A stretch of 64,000 nucleotides of DNA from Phyllostachys edulis (GCA_036346405.1 CM070551.1:61026488-61090487), one strand, 5' to 3'. Shown: positions 47,886-60,249, numbered from the stretch's first letter. Numbers and translations are program-made. The notes: a model not told the origin generated them from the letters alone.

Positions 47886-50511
47886 CTACTCCTCAGCAGG
47901 TGCCTTGCATCGTCTGGCTATGTGCCCCTCTTGGCCGCAGTGCCCGTAGTGTCTACCCAACGCCCCGGCTTGTTCTTCGTCCATACATTGGTAATACGAT
48001 GACTCTACCGACGACCCTTGCCACCCTTCAGCATGTCAATATCCGGAATCCAGATCCTATTTGCAATATCCAAGGTGGCGAAGTTACCCACAACCCTGAA
48101 GCCCCTAAGCTCGCCAGTCCACGCCTGCACCACCCTCTCCTTCAAGAAGTACTCGGACACAAAGTTCAAAGGGTTCATACGCACAGTCCCGCATGCGGCG
48201 AGCACATGAGAACATGGCTTGTGTAAGAGCTTCGGTTTGTTGCACGTACAGCTAGGTTCATTCACATGATCTCCAAGGCATACCTCGTGGGTGACAAGAG
48301 AACGAGCCATCCCAAATCCGGCTCTATCCCGGAGGAGCACGTCGAAATGATGCTCCATATTGCCCATCGCGTACACCGTGTGCAACTGGCCCTTCTCTAC
48401 CTTCGCCTGCATGTATGCCATAATCTTCTAGCAGTACGGTGTTTGAGGGTTGGTGGTATGAAGTGTGGCATTTGCATGCCTCTCTCTGAAATACCCGATT
48501 GTGCTGTGCAGAACACCTTCCACGATGGCGACGAGGGGCTGAGAACGAAGGCCCCTAAGAACCCAGTTGTACACCTCCGCAAGGTTAGTGGTCATTATGC
48601 CGTACCTTGCCTCGTCCGTGTCGTGCAGCAGAGACCACTTGTCCAATGGCTGGGCCTCGATCCAGTGGGAGAAGCACTCGATGTTCCTCGAGGTCCTCCG
48701 CCTCGGACCAAATGGGTTCGAGACTCGGTCCCCGGTTCCTCGGCCCACGTGTTTCTGTTGTGTTCATCGGCGGCGCCCATAAGGCGTCAAATTTGCCTTC
48801 TTTGGTTCGCATAGCCACCTCTTGAATAGCTTCACCAAGGGTTGCTTCGGAACTTCTTGAAGAAGTTGGCCCCAAGTGGCGAATACACCATCTACCCTCA
48901 TATCCGGCCAAGGAACGGCTCCTCGGGTCTTCTGAAGTGTTCTTATGGCCTTGAAGATCCCAAATGGCGATCATGGATCACGCACACACGGGACGAGCTC
49001 CAACAACTCCCACCCTCGGATGTCGAAGGAACCACAACCACCGTATCGACATTCTCACCTTCGATTTAATGCGATGGCCAATGGCAGAATTTGATTATTC
49101 CCGTCAACGCCTATGGTGGTAAGGATCTGCCCCTTGTATTTCCTGGTCAAAAAGGTCCCGTCAACTGAGATCACGGGCAGCATATGCCTAAAAGCCTCCA
49201 TGCAGGGACCGAAGGCTACGAAGGCCCTATGCAATATCAAAAAACCTCGCGGATTTTTAGATGGCATGTCCTTTACATCAGTGTATGTTCCCGAGTTTCT
49301 CTCCTGCAGCACCCCAAGCATACGAGGAAGGTTGTCGTACGCCGCCTCAAAAGATCAAACCGTCTTTCCAAAGCCTTCTGGTTCGTACACCACGCCTTCG
49401 CGTAGCTGATCTTGTACTTGAATTTATTCTCAATAGCCACCATAATGTGCTTGGCCTCCACATCCTTCTTCTCCACTATCTCTCCATACATCAAATTGGC
49501 TATGAAGGTCGACGTTAGGTTACGATGTTCCGCACAAAACACCGCCGAAGCATGCAAGAGTGCGGCTCCACCTTGAGACAATCCAAAGAGTCTCATACTT
49601 GGTCTATGTGCGTGCACTCGCCAAGGACAACCGCTCGCCAAGATTTGACGGTGTACTGCTCTTGGCTAGATTTAACGACCCGAAACATCCGCTGCATAGA
49701 CATAGCCCACAGCTTAATGGCATCCTACAAGGATGTCTTATCAGCAAACATTGAGTGCAACCGAACCTCCGTGGCATGGTACTCCCACGACGATTCGTGC
49801 TCGTCATGCGTAGATAGACCCTCAGTGTCAAATCTGTTCCATTCCCAGGGGATGGGAGCTCCGTCCTCATCGGAACTGTCCTCGTTGTCTTCTTGTAAAG
49901 CTTCCTCTTCAGCCAAGGCCATCCGGTCATCGCTTTCCATTTGATGCAATATGTAATCCCTATGCTCTCCTTCATCAGCCTGTCCTGTAGGCTCACCATG
50001 CAGTGACCAATCTTTCTCTCCTGTATCTACCGCGTCGGGCTCATCACAAGCAACATCCTCTGAACTCTTCATAACACAGCCCTCCGGGTCCTCTTCTTCA
50101 CCAACATGCTGGGCACCCGAGCTACTCCCACCACTCGGATGATATCCGGCCGGGGGGGGGGGGCTGCACAACTTCTTTTGCGCATGGTTGCACAAGTATC
50201 ACACACTCATATCCACGACGTCGACATCCTTCTATAAAGCCCTTCCACACAGCCGTGCGTATCAGTCTTCTCAACTCCCATCTGATGTTCGTGGCAGACC
50301 GGCTCCAAATCCCTTGTATGTTGACGCTGCACACCTCAGGGTTCAAAGAGAAGCTGTGGGTGAGCCAATGCATCACATCTTCGATTCATGCATTCTCATC
50401 GTCCGGGTGTACCAGAGTGGCTTACCGAAAACTGCTCAAGTCAACACTGCACGGACCTTCACGAACGGTGCCAACACCGTAATGCACTTTCAATGTAGTG
50501 GGTACAGGCAT
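47886..50511 (-). pseudogene. mudrA-type MULE transposase, broken
   Basis: ATG at 50509-50511 starts MPVPTTLKVHYGVGTVREGP, the usual N-terminus of MURA proteins. In-frame TAA (50422-50424) and TGA (50386-50388) interrupt it, and a 12-G run (50152-50163) marks a frame change. An acidic linker follows (50100-49780), then a DNA-binding region (NKFKYKISYAKAW), the MULE catalytic domain with VDGTFL as first Asp (49175) and CVIHDRH as second (48985, after a frameshift at 49070), NLAEVYNWVLRG (48590), a SWIM finger CTCNK...PCSH (48190-48240) and a CCHC-type knuckle near 47915-47945 in which the first Cys appears to be Tyr. A MURA protein cuts and moves the element through its inverted ends; this copy cannot. 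Confidence 0.88.
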
Positions 50512-51339
50512 GACTTATTGTATGGCTGCAAATATTTCCAACATTGCAACTAGTCAGATCGCAACGCATGACATGCAAGTACTGCTACATTGTAATTTAC
50601 ATTTGTAAGGCCCTTCGCCTATCGTTGACAACTACACGACGGCATGATCAAGACATCATTCATTCCCTAAGGCAGAGGCCACAATGAACGTGCAATACGA
50701 TATTCAGATTCAACCTAAAAACTGAGCTATTCCATAGCAGGCATTATCCGATTCGGACGCTAACTTGCAATCCGAAATGCTACAAGTGGCGTTCCAGTCT
50801 TCTACAGAGCTATACCAATTACCTAAGTCAGTTAGTTCATACTAATTTACTTCTACTAATTAGTTTATACAAATAATTCATTCTCCTTATGCGCTCGGTC
50901 ACGCATTATTCACCCAATAATAGTCGGTCACGCATGCACCGACACAACTACAATACTTCTCACAAACAACACTAATACTCCCTCACAGACTATTTTTTTC
51001 TCTAAGTAAAGTTTTTTATCGCTGCTACTTACATACAAATCAACAACATTTCGATTTTCTCCTTTTTTTTTCTCTAACTACAATTTCCTACGAGTGCTAC
51101 TTATACTACTATTTTAACTAAATAAACTATTTACCTACTAAAAAAATTACACTACAAAATAAAACAAACTTACCTCGCAGTCGAATTTTTCCTCCTCTTC
51201 TCCCTCTCCCTCCTCCCTCTCCCTCCTCCCTCTCTTTTTTCCTCTCCTCTCCCTCTCTTTCTTCTTCTCATGCGCAAAAACTTCTGTTTTCTCTCTCTAA
51301 CTCGATCGGCCGAGGGGGACCGCGCGGGTCGTTATATAG
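50512..51339. other. MULE region upstream of mudrA
   Basis: AT-rich DNA with CT-rich runs at 51190-51265. It would hold the promoter of the transposase, but no single TATA box stands out. No gene is seen. Confidence 0.5.
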
Positions 51340-51622
51340 CCAATCCAGTCGCCGAACCGTTGGACGACTGGAAGCTTCTGTCGCTGTACGGTTGGGTGAC
51401 TGGATCCTATGGACCAACTGTTGGGCGACTGCCCAATGGTTCGGCGCCTGCAGTATAAATGCCCAACGGTTGGGCGATAGGACTCCAGTCGCCCAACCGT
51501 TGAGTGACAGGAGCCAGTCGCCCAACCGTTGGGCGACAGACGTATATTTATGTAAAAAAAAGAACGCAGGAATATTTTCGTAATTTCTAATAAAAAATAG
51601 ATTATTTATATAAAAAAAATTC
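51340..51622 (-). repeat. MULE right inverted end with seven palindromes
   Basis: Seven units of GTCGCCCAACCGTTGGGCGAC type, with half-sites at 51359, 51391, 51420, 51439, 51469, 51499 and 51528. Spacing is near 30 bp except one short interval of 19. The outer 90 bp is the inverted match of 21105-21200. Confidence 0.9.
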
Positions 51623-51787
51623 TGCCTTTTCCTCTCACCGCTACAACTCCTAGCTATTGTAGAGCGTAGTAACTAGAAAAAATTTCTCACCTTTTTTATT
51701 AAAAAAAAGCATGATGGGCAAGGGAAGGCACGGGGAAATAACTTAACGCCTAATATTCACAAGCAGCTTATTTTTCTTGGCAAATGC

Positions 51788-52700
51788 TGTTGAATATATA
51801 AGCATTTTTCGTAGTACTTTAATCCAGAAATATGCTAGATAAAACATGGAAAATACTCTGGCTATTTTCACAAAGCAGGTAACCAAGAACACTATAGCCA
51901 TACTAATTTCTAGAAAGACAGAAACTAGCAAACCTATCTCAGTGTTCAAAACAACAACAGATAGTAAAGCAAACCAAGTAACAAGAGAGAGATAGCCATA
52001 CCCAGATTCAGTAGAAGAAGAAGTAGCACCAGAAGTCTTGATGAGGTCATCATTCTTCATGGCATAGTGGACGTCGTGGTAGTAGTCGTGCAGTTGGTGT
52101 AGAACGTAGCAGAGAGTCGTAGTCGTGCAGTTGATGTAGACGTAGCAGCGAGCAGTCGCGCGAACACTCCCCAAAAACCTTATTCGTCCTCGATCGTGCA
52201 AACCTTCAAGGACGAAGGTTCCGGAGGCCTGCTCTCCTGATGTGGCCGTACACGCGCCTCGCCGGGATGGAGATCACCAGAGACAGCAACAAAAAATGTG
52301 GATTTCTGTATTGTGGAAGCAACCAGAAGAAGTAGATCTCTGTTCCTTTTATAGCCAAAAACTGAGAGTCCAAAGGCCAACAGTTGCCATCAAGAAGCAG
52401 AATCCAAAGGCCAACAGTTGCCATTAATTCGCCATCAAGAAGCAGAACTCAAAGGCCAAAAAACAAAGAGGCCAGAGACCAACGGTTGCCATTGATTCGC
52501 CATCAATTCGAGCGAGCGTGTGTGATGGCTCTCTCCAATTCCACAAGAGGGGCTACCACGTTCCACCTTATAAAGTGGTGTAACTCCCCTTCATCCCTTC
52601 ATATGGGACTAAACAGTTTTAGCACTTGCACATGGGCCTTTGAGATTTTCCAGGAATTAATTAGAATTAAAATTGGGCCCAGCCCGTATTAATTCCAACA
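51788..52700 (-). repeat. Copia 3' LTR (913 bp)
   Basis: Complete LTR with TATA-like CTTTATAAG on the minus strand at 52567-52575. It has an internal duplication of a GGCCAACAGTTGCCAT phrase not present in the other LTR. The polypurine tract GGTGGGGGAT lies next to it at 52701-52710. Confidence 0.93.
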
Positions 52701-53245
52701 ATCCCCCACCAGATCTCAAGGGCACATGTCAAATGCCTTGATCCACAGTATTGTTTTAATATACCATTGTTTTGATGGAGACCGGTTAAGGTTGAACATC
52801 CACCTAGAACATAAGCTACACTTATCCACAACTGCACAATGGACTAAGCCTTGAATTGACAGTTTTGTGTGAATAAGTTTCACTTAAGTCCTTAACTGAT
52901 ACTAGGCTGCCAGGCATCCCCGCGGGTTGGAGCATATAAGTCATACTCTTGGCCTTTTCATGAGCTTCCTAGAAATTACCCTATTTCATAGACTGTGACT
53001 AGCAGTCGAGCTCATATAGGTGTGTTCTTTGAAGACTGCTTTGTAGGACAACATCTTTGCTTTAAACAAGCCACAGAACACATTAAGATAAAATCAACCT
53101 ACCATACAGATTTAGGAGAGAACTGCATCTCCGATGGAGTGGGTCTATAAAGGTACTCTCCTCCCAGTTAACCAATAGCTTGTTTCGCTAATCCTACTTT
53201 ACGGGATCTCCGATCACATAGGATGGGTTACCACTATGGTATAAC

Positions 53246-54751
53246 TCACGTGGGTCTCAAACCCATCTCCCTCGATGCATTGTCTATCACATTCCGTGAC
53301 AAACCCTTTGTGAAGGGATCTGCCAGATTCTTAGCTGTTTGGATATAATCCAAAGTTATTACTCCGGAGTTTCTCATTTTCCTGACAGACTTCAGTCTTC
53401 TCTTCATATGTCTTGATGACTTCATATTATTCTTAGAACTGTTCACCTTGACAATCATAGTCTGATTGTCACAGTTCATTAGAATAGCTGGTACCGGTTT
53501 TTCAACCACCGGCAAATCCATCAAGAGCTCACGAAGCCATTCGACTTCAACAGTGGCAGTATCTAATGCTGTGAGTTCTGCTTCCATTGTTGACCTCGTT
53601 AAGATGGTCTGCTTGCAAGACTTCCATGAAACAGCGCCACTTCCAAGTATGAAGACATATCCACTTGTGGCCTTAATCTCATCGACATCGGATATCGGTT
53701 TGAATCGCTATAACCCTCCGGACTCGGGTACCCAAGATAATGAATGCCATAGCTCATAGTACCCTTTAGATAGCGCATTACCCTCTCAAGAGCATGCCAA
53801 TGATCATCTCTGGATTGAAACAAACGGCTTAGTTTGCTCACAAAGAAACGAGATGTCGAGCCTGGTACCGCTAGCTAAATACATGAGTGAACTAATTATC
53901 TGAGAATATCTCAATTGGTCTCTAGCTATTCTCCGATTCTTCCTAAGCAACACGCTAGAATCATAAGGTGTTGGAGAGGCTTTGTAGTTGCTATAACCAA
54001 AACGACTCAGAACCTTTTCCACATAATGGGATTGCAATAATGTAATTCCACCATCATCACCTCTCAACAGCTTGATGTTCAAGATAATATCAGCTACTCC
54101 CAGATCTTTCATCTCAAAATTCTGAGACAAGAAATCCTTGACCTCCTTAATCACATTAAGGTTGGTCCCAAAGATCAGTATGTCATCAACATATAGACAT
54201 AGAATGACTCCCTCGCCCACACCATGGCGATAATACACACATCTATCAACTTCATTCACAATAAAGCCTGTAGATGTTAAAGTTCTGTCGAACTTTTCAT
54301 GCCATTGCTTAGGTGCTTGTTTAAGACCATACAAAGATTTCAACAACTTGCACACCTTTCCTTCTTGACCATCTACTACAAATCCATCTAGTTGTTCTAT
54401 GTAAATTTCCTCGTCCAACTCTCCATTTAGGAAAGCCGTCTTAACGTCCATGATGAACGAGAAGACCGTGTGAGGCAGCCAGAGATAGTAGTACTCGAAT
54501 AGTGGTCAATCTAGCCACATGTGAAAAAGTATCAAAGAAATCTTCGCCTTCCTTTTGGGTATAACCCTTGGCCACAAGCCGTGCCTTGTACTTCTTGATA
54601 GTACTATCAGGCCTAAGCTTCTTTTTGAACACCCACTTACATCCTATAGGTTTGCAACCATAAGGACGCTCAGTGATCTCCAAAGTTCCATTAGAGATAA
54701 TGGAATCCATTTTATTACAAACTGCTTCCTTCCAGTGTTCTGCATCTTTGT
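53246..54751 (-). pseudogene. Copia pol remnant (RT and RNase H)
   Basis: From 54751 down: EAVCNKMDSIISNGTLE and GCKWVFKKKLRPDSTIKKYKARLVAKGY (54710-54570), MDVKTAFLNGEL (54451), SLYGLKQAPKQW (54330), the catalytic YVDD at 54182-54193, and the RNase H region EAELTALDTATVEVEWLRELL with the ADPFTKGL end (53590-53280). There is a frameshift near 54450, another near 53840 and further damage to about 53600. Enzyme inactive. Confidence 0.92.
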
Positions 54752-55654
54752 ATCCAGAAATATGCTAGATAAAATATGGAAAATACTCTGGCTATTTTCA
54801 CAAAGCAGGTAACCAAGAACACTATAGCCATACTAATTTCTAGAAGGACAGAAACTAGCAAACCTATCTCGGTGTTCAAAACAACAACATATAGTAAAGC
54901 AAACCAAGTAACAAGAGAGAGATAGCCATACCCAGATTCAGTAGAAGAAGAAGCAGCACCAGGAGTCTTGATGAGGTCATCGTTCGTCATGGCGTAGTGG
55001 ACGTCGTGGTAGTAGTCGTGCAGTTGGTGTAGAACGTAGCAGAGAGTCGTAGTCGTGCAGTTGATGTAGACATAGCAGCGAGCAGTCGCGCGAACACTCC
55101 CCAAAAACTTTATTCGTCCTCGCTCGTGCAAGTCTTCAAGGACGAAGGTTCCGGAGGCCTGCTCTCCCGGTGTGGCCGTACACGCGCCTCGCCGGGATGG
55201 AGATCGCCAGAGACAGCAACAAAAAACGTGGAGTTCTGTATTGTGGAAGCAACCAGAAGAAGCAGAACTCTGTTCCTTTTATAGCCAAAAACTGAGAGTC
55301 CAAAGGCCAACAGCTGCCATCAAGAAGCAGAACTCAAAGGCCAAAAAACAAAGAGGCCAGAGACCAACGATTGCTATTGATTTGCCATCAATTACGAGTC
55401 AGTGCGTTTTGTTTTTCGAATAGATAAAGAAAAACGCCTGTGCACGCGCACGGCTCGGCGAGCGAGCGCGCGTGTGTGATGTCTCTCTCCAATTCCACAA
55501 GAGGGGCTACCACGTTCCACCCTATAAAGTGGTGTAACTCCCCTTCATCCCTCCATATGAGACTAAACAGTTTTAGCACTTGCACATGGGCCTTTGAGAT
55601 TTTCCAAGAATTAATTAGAATTAAAATTGTTCTCAGCCCGTATTAATTCCAACA
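54752..55654 (-). repeat. Copia 5' LTR, inner end missing
   Basis: Matches 51826-52700. It has an extra ~60-bp GC-rich stretch (about 55393-55462) absent from the other LTR, and a TATA-like CTTTATAG at 55522-55529 on the minus strand. Confidence 0.92.
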
Positions 55655-55659
55655 AATGC

Positions 55660-56434
55660 TACATTAGCTCTTACTCAATTTGTGCTACCCTTGTTTTACA
55701 ATCTGCCTCAACGATAGGCCGTAGCGATGGATTAGATGGTGTCATGGAATGTTGCCTCGAAATTTCATATGACTGTATCGAACCTCTTAATAAATCTTTT
55801 GCCTGCGAGACTTTCTTACTGATATCGATATTTGGTGTGGTTGGATTGGTGGTAATGTGAAAACTGTGATTGATTTGGCGTGATAATTTTCTTCAGATTA
55901 GGACACCGGGTGTACGCTTGCTACCATCGAACGGCGACTTGGTAAGTTTAATTTATGAAAATTGGAGCAAGTGTGAATTACCCTTTGAGTATTCCGCTTT
56001 TGTTTATTTGATGCAATGTCAAGTAAGAGTAGTTACACTGCTTTTATGCCTGTCATTGGTATTTATAATTTGAGTGATGAGCTAGGACAATCGTTGGTAA
56101 ATCAAAAGAGTAATGTCCCTTCTTTTTCTCTTTATGCCAAACATAATTCGTTTGATTCAATCTTTCAAGTTCTTCCAGATAGCCAGCTAGAATTGTGCCA
56201 AATATCGTAGCATGTACCAGTACATATATAGATGTTATTGTTTCATTACTGATGCGATCTTGCTGTCCTTTGCACACTGCTGTGGAGCATCATGGAGCAC
56301 ATATTAGGAAATGAAAACTAATCAATGCCGAGGAAAGTAAAATACCTCCACTAATTCTCCCACCTACCGGCCACTAAATAACAATAATAATCAATAAGGC
56401 AGATATTCGTCCAATATTATTGAGCGCGAGCAAC
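55660..56434. other. Flanking DNA, no gene recognised
   Basis: Moderately AT-rich with a few ORFs of 60-80 codons, none with a known domain. It may contain the remains of a host gene, but nothing supports that firmly. Confidence 0.4.
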
Positions 56435-56755
56435 TCAAGTTACTGTACAATTCGGAGGGAAACCAAGTTATAGCAGAGTTTTTTTCTCTCCTGATTTGCC
56501 TTGGAGGCTTGGACCACAAGGTAGCATGCACAAGGTAGCAGTTTAATCCAACAAAACCATAGCCAAAGAGTATTTATATTATTTTATGAACATATTTATA
56601 TAAAAATAATATTTAAAGTTGCATGTTGGAGACCATGTCGATGTCCAAAACGTCATATATTTTTGAATAGAGGGAGTAATAACTTGGGGCTACTGTAAAA
56701 TTCGGAGTGAGAGGCTTGCCACTTTGCCTCTGCTATAACTTGGTTTCCCTTCTCT
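56435..56755. mobile_element. MITE-like inverted repeat with a Stowaway-type end
   Basis: GAGGGAAACCAAGTTATAGC near 56451 is the reverse complement of GCTATAACTTGGTTTCCCTT near 56734. Between them, GAATAGAGGGAGTA near 56667 looks like one end of a Stowaway MITE (GAGGGAG followed by TA). A matching CTCCCTC end is not seen. Two overlapping MITE remnants are the simplest reading. Confidence 0.5.
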
Positions 56756-59276
56756 AATGGCAATCTAGCTCCCTCGGACTTCTTTGGCACAAACCTTATT
56801 TTCTAGCCTATCGCATGGTTGACCATCCTCAGATGGAATTAGCATCGATTGCTGCGACAAAAACTTGATTGGTCATAGGGTATTGCCAAAGGCGAAACAT
56901 CTACGGTGCCGAGAAGAAGACGGTGGAAATAATAACAAGAACGACATCACCTCATCAATCTGTTGCTTAGAGGAGCTAATTTGTAATCTGTATTATCCTT
57001 TGCTCAATATGTTAGTCTAGTGTGCAGTATCTAGAATATACCAACCAGAACAAGGTATAAATTGTGAAGCCTGACTTGTGGTAGCACAAAACTGTGGTTC
57101 TACACGACTGTACCAAAAGCATATGCTAATGTTTCCAACCGATCGATGGATGGACATTTTCCAATCTATTAACATGATAGCATCAAATGCGAACTAACAA
57201 AAAATTGACAGTAGTAGAGACAAGATTCTAGATACTTGAATTATGTGGTGGTTTAAGATTTAGAACAGTAGTTGCTCTCGAAAATTGAAACCAGATACAT
57301 TATCGTGAGATAAATAACGGCACACAAAGCACACACGGGGCAACCTTGAGAGCACACACAAAACTTTTTTATTATTATTTAATCTATTTTTTAAAAATAT
57401 TTTAAAGATAATCTCTCCCTAACTTTATCTCTAATTCTGACCCCTTTAGTTACGCCTGTAACATCCCAATTTGTAGAACCTTTTTGAAATTTTCAAAATA
57501 AAAGGAACCAGTTGAAATTTTCTTGAATTAACTAAAGCTTAATTTAAAATTTTAGAAATTAAAATAATTTAATATGAATAAATCAAACTTAAATTAAATT
57601 CAAAACTGGTTTATTTGATTTTCTAGATTTTTTTCAAGTTCTTTCGTTTTTTTCTTGGAGTTCAATTTAATTTATTTCTTTTTCTGTTTTCTCAAAAAAA
57701 AAATTCTTTGTTGAAAATGTAATTTAAATTAATTATTTTGAAAGAGTTCGATTTATTTTGCAGATTCTACAATTATTTAAATGCAAGTCCGAAATCAGAA
57801 TCCAAATTCCAATCTCAATTCAAATCTTTGTTCCAAAATCTATTCTTTTTGCGGCCAATTTTGAATTCAAATTCTCATTTTGAATTCATCTCAAATTCAA
57901 ATCTCAGCCGTAATTCAAATTCAAATTTCTATTTGAATTTTCACCGAAATGTGAATCTTATAATCACATTTCAATTTTAATTCTTGGCCGAAAATCTCTT
58001 TCTTCTTTCTTTTTCCCTTTTTCCTCTTTTCTCTTCTTTTTTTCCCATTTTTCTTTTTTTTTCCATTTTTCTTTTCTTTTCTTTTCTTTCTTTTCTTTTC
58101 CTTCTTTCCTTTTTCTCTTTCTTCTTCCTCTGTTTGTTTCATTCGTTTCTTTCTTCCGTGGCGCCATGGTCATCCCGGCTGACCATGCTACTGCTTGCCG
58201 CCTCGCCACCTCCAGCCGACGGCGCCACCGACATCGCCGGCTAGCGCCGCCACCACGCCTCCCCTTCCCTTGCCCTCCCTACGCCGTGTGGTCACCCAAC
58301 CGAGCTACAGCCTGTGCCCAGCTGCCGCCATGGCCGTTGGCCATCTCCACCCTGATTTCTTCGCACTCGAGTCACCAAAATCAATTCCATTTGAAGCATT
58401 AAGACCCCCACGATCCTCACCCACAAGTTGTAGCAATCAATTGCACGTTTCCTCCATCAACCACAATCAATTTTGCCATTTTCCCCGTCATCGTTCAATG
58501 CAAACTGAAAACTGTCGCATTAATTTGCGGGCGTTCCCCATCAACTCAAGCGTCGCCTTCGCCATATAAAAGGAGCACCGCATGTTCCCATGTCTCCTTT
58601 TTGATTTGCCCCAAGCCTCAACGCCTAACTCCCCACCGTTTGCCCGGAACACGCGACGCCACTCATCGTCTTCCCGAATTCCAACGACAACATCTTCGCA
58701 TTGATCTCTCTCTCTCTCTCTCCGGTGATCCTCCGACCAAACCAACCGCGTCACGTCATGTTACCAGTATCACTCTTCCAATCCCCCACCACAATTTTAG
58801 AATTCCATCGCCGTGGAGCTCCGACACCGTCATTGCCATTCTTGTACCGTCGATTGCCGTGGGTGCAGCTCCTCAGGCACTGCCGAGCTGGACCGTCTTC
58901 ACCATCGCGTTCCCCTCGCCGAGGCAAACCCTGTGCTCACCTCCATGGCCGCCGATGCCGACCATCTCTCGTCGTGCAGCCACAACCAGTGGGTAGAGGA
59001 CCTCGTCAGGGTTCTATTTTGCTATTTCACCGGTCGCCCCTCCCTTTCCCTCGTCGGTGCTGCCTTTGGCTCCATGCGCTCTGTCTGCTGCATTTCTCTG
59101 TTGTCTGCTCTGTTCTTCTTCTTTCCTTCCTTTGTGCCACTTCCATATGGGTCCCTTGTGTCATGCTCATATTCTCCTTCCTTTCTTTCATTCTTTCTCT
59201 CACTTGCAAGTGAGCCCTTGAGGTCATACTTACAATGGCATTGCATGTGAAAATCTAGAATGGTATATTCCAGTAT
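56756..59276 (+). repeat. Direct segmental duplicate, copy B
   Basis: Matches 1-2515. It ends abruptly at CCAGTAT where the CRM-like element enters; in copy A the sequence continues without a break. An LTR start TGTAACATCCCAATTT lies at 57457 and a TATA box TATAAAAGG at 58565-58573. Confidence 0.92.
57457..59276 (+). mobile_element. Long Gypsy LTR relic (copy B), truncated by insertion
   Basis: Same LTR family as 665 onward. Its right part presumably continues beyond the inserted element, outside the window. Confidence 0.6.
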
Positions 59277-60249
59277 TGATGAACCTGAAGGTCCTATTGT
59301 TGGCCTGATCTTTCGATGAGACAATAAGTTCGGTAGTCGTTGCTCAACTCTCACGATCCTGACTACGAACACGCAAGGCTCGAAACCACGCAATGACTGA
59401 ACTGATTGACAAGTCGTTATCAACCGTGCACGAATACTCGGATGACCTGACCACAAAGGTCGATTCCTGCATACACTGAAGAAGCACACAAGAACAAGAT
59501 AAAGCAATCTGAAATTGCAAATATGGATTGAAATATTGAATTGAGTTGGGATTCTGAATAAGGATCTTAATTGGGTGGTCTAGTCGACACACGCAAAAGA
59601 TACAAGTTGCAATGAAGGCAAACTAAACATAAACAAAATCCAAGAAAACTACAGGGGGTGCGGCCTCCTTAAATAGGGGATGAGGAGCCACCCATCTAAT
59701 AGAACTAAGCGGGTGGGACTAATTCGTGGGTGACTGTTCACATGAATAGTGTGCACACCCCTAGGTGGGCCGCCGGTATATGGGCCAAGTTTAGTACGAT
59801 TACAAAGCCTAGATTAGCTCAAACAGGTGATATAACATCTTCTTTTAGTGATTTCGACGTGCACAGAAGGAATTTAGAGGTGAGGCCAGATCTGTTGGAA
59901 AGAGAACGAAATAAGCTTTCCATCAAGTACTCATGAACCTCCAACGGATTCCGTATATGAAAGTTATGCACGTTTGAAGTCGGTGCTGTCAGGCTGATTC
60001 CGAACTGCTTTGACCAAAACGTATCCAGCTTGAACTCTTGCTTGGCACATGCAGTAGCACCATGGCATGTAGACATAGTACCATGGCATGTAGACATAGC
60101 ACAATGGCATGTAGACGTAGCTCGATCCAATTGGGTAATATGGCATTGCATTAGCCGAAAGTCCTATTGGAGAAGATGTTGTTGAAGTAGAGGATGCAGT
60201 GCAGCAGATGGAAGCAGTGGTTGCATCCTTAGGTTTGATGTCCTCATCA
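59277..60249 (-). repeat. 3' LTR of non-autonomous CRM-like element (973 bp)
   Basis: Begins TGATGAGGACATCAAACC and ends CAGGTTCATCA on the minus strand. A TATA-like CTATTTAAGG lies at 59667-59676. The border at 60249 is set by the polypurine tract TTCTT/AAGAAAGGGAGGA at 60250-60262; the second LTR is outside the window, so length is not confirmed. Confidence 0.75.

Larger units (their letters stand above)
21105..51622 (-). mobile_element. Mutator-like element (MULE) with four genes, containing nested insertions
   Basis: The ends are perfect over GAATTTTTTT / AAAAAAATTC and continue as long inverted repeats. They are flanked by a perfect 10-bp duplication TGCCTTTTCC (21095-21104 and 51623-51632). 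Mutator elements usually duplicate 8-11 bp, most often 9. Without the CRM-like insert and its duplicated 5 bp the element is about 10.8 kb. It holds a transposase gene, a plant mobile domain gene and two GRF zinc-finger genes, all on the minus strand. The transposase has in-frame stops, so this copy is unlikely to move itself. Confidence 0.93.
51788..55654 (-). mobile_element. Copia retrotransposon, internally deleted
   Basis: LTRs read TGTTGGAATTAATACGG on the minus strand and are flanked by AATGC on both sides (51783-51787 and 55655-55659). Only the later half of pol remains. The 5' LTR, on the right, is joined directly to reverse-transcriptase coding sequence at 54751/54752, so the last ~38 bp of that LTR, the primer-binding site, gag, protease and integrase are gone. 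Confidence 0.93.

Noticed and set aside
21096..51632. A 9-bp MULE target duplication (GCCTTTTCC)
   Set aside because: The adjoining T is also shared, and taking it gives a 10-bp duplication with perfectly matched element ends.
51743..52201. 152-codon ORF with hydrophobic segments in the Copia LTR, also at 54715-55131
   Set aside because: It is shared because the LTRs are copies; most differences between the two change the amino acid, so there is no sign of selection on a protein.
59277..59837. A 561-bp LTR ending at TATAACA followed by a pyrimidine run
   Set aside because: The border at 60249 has a polypurine tract and LTR start matching the other CRM-like element almost exactly, so the longer LTR is preferred.
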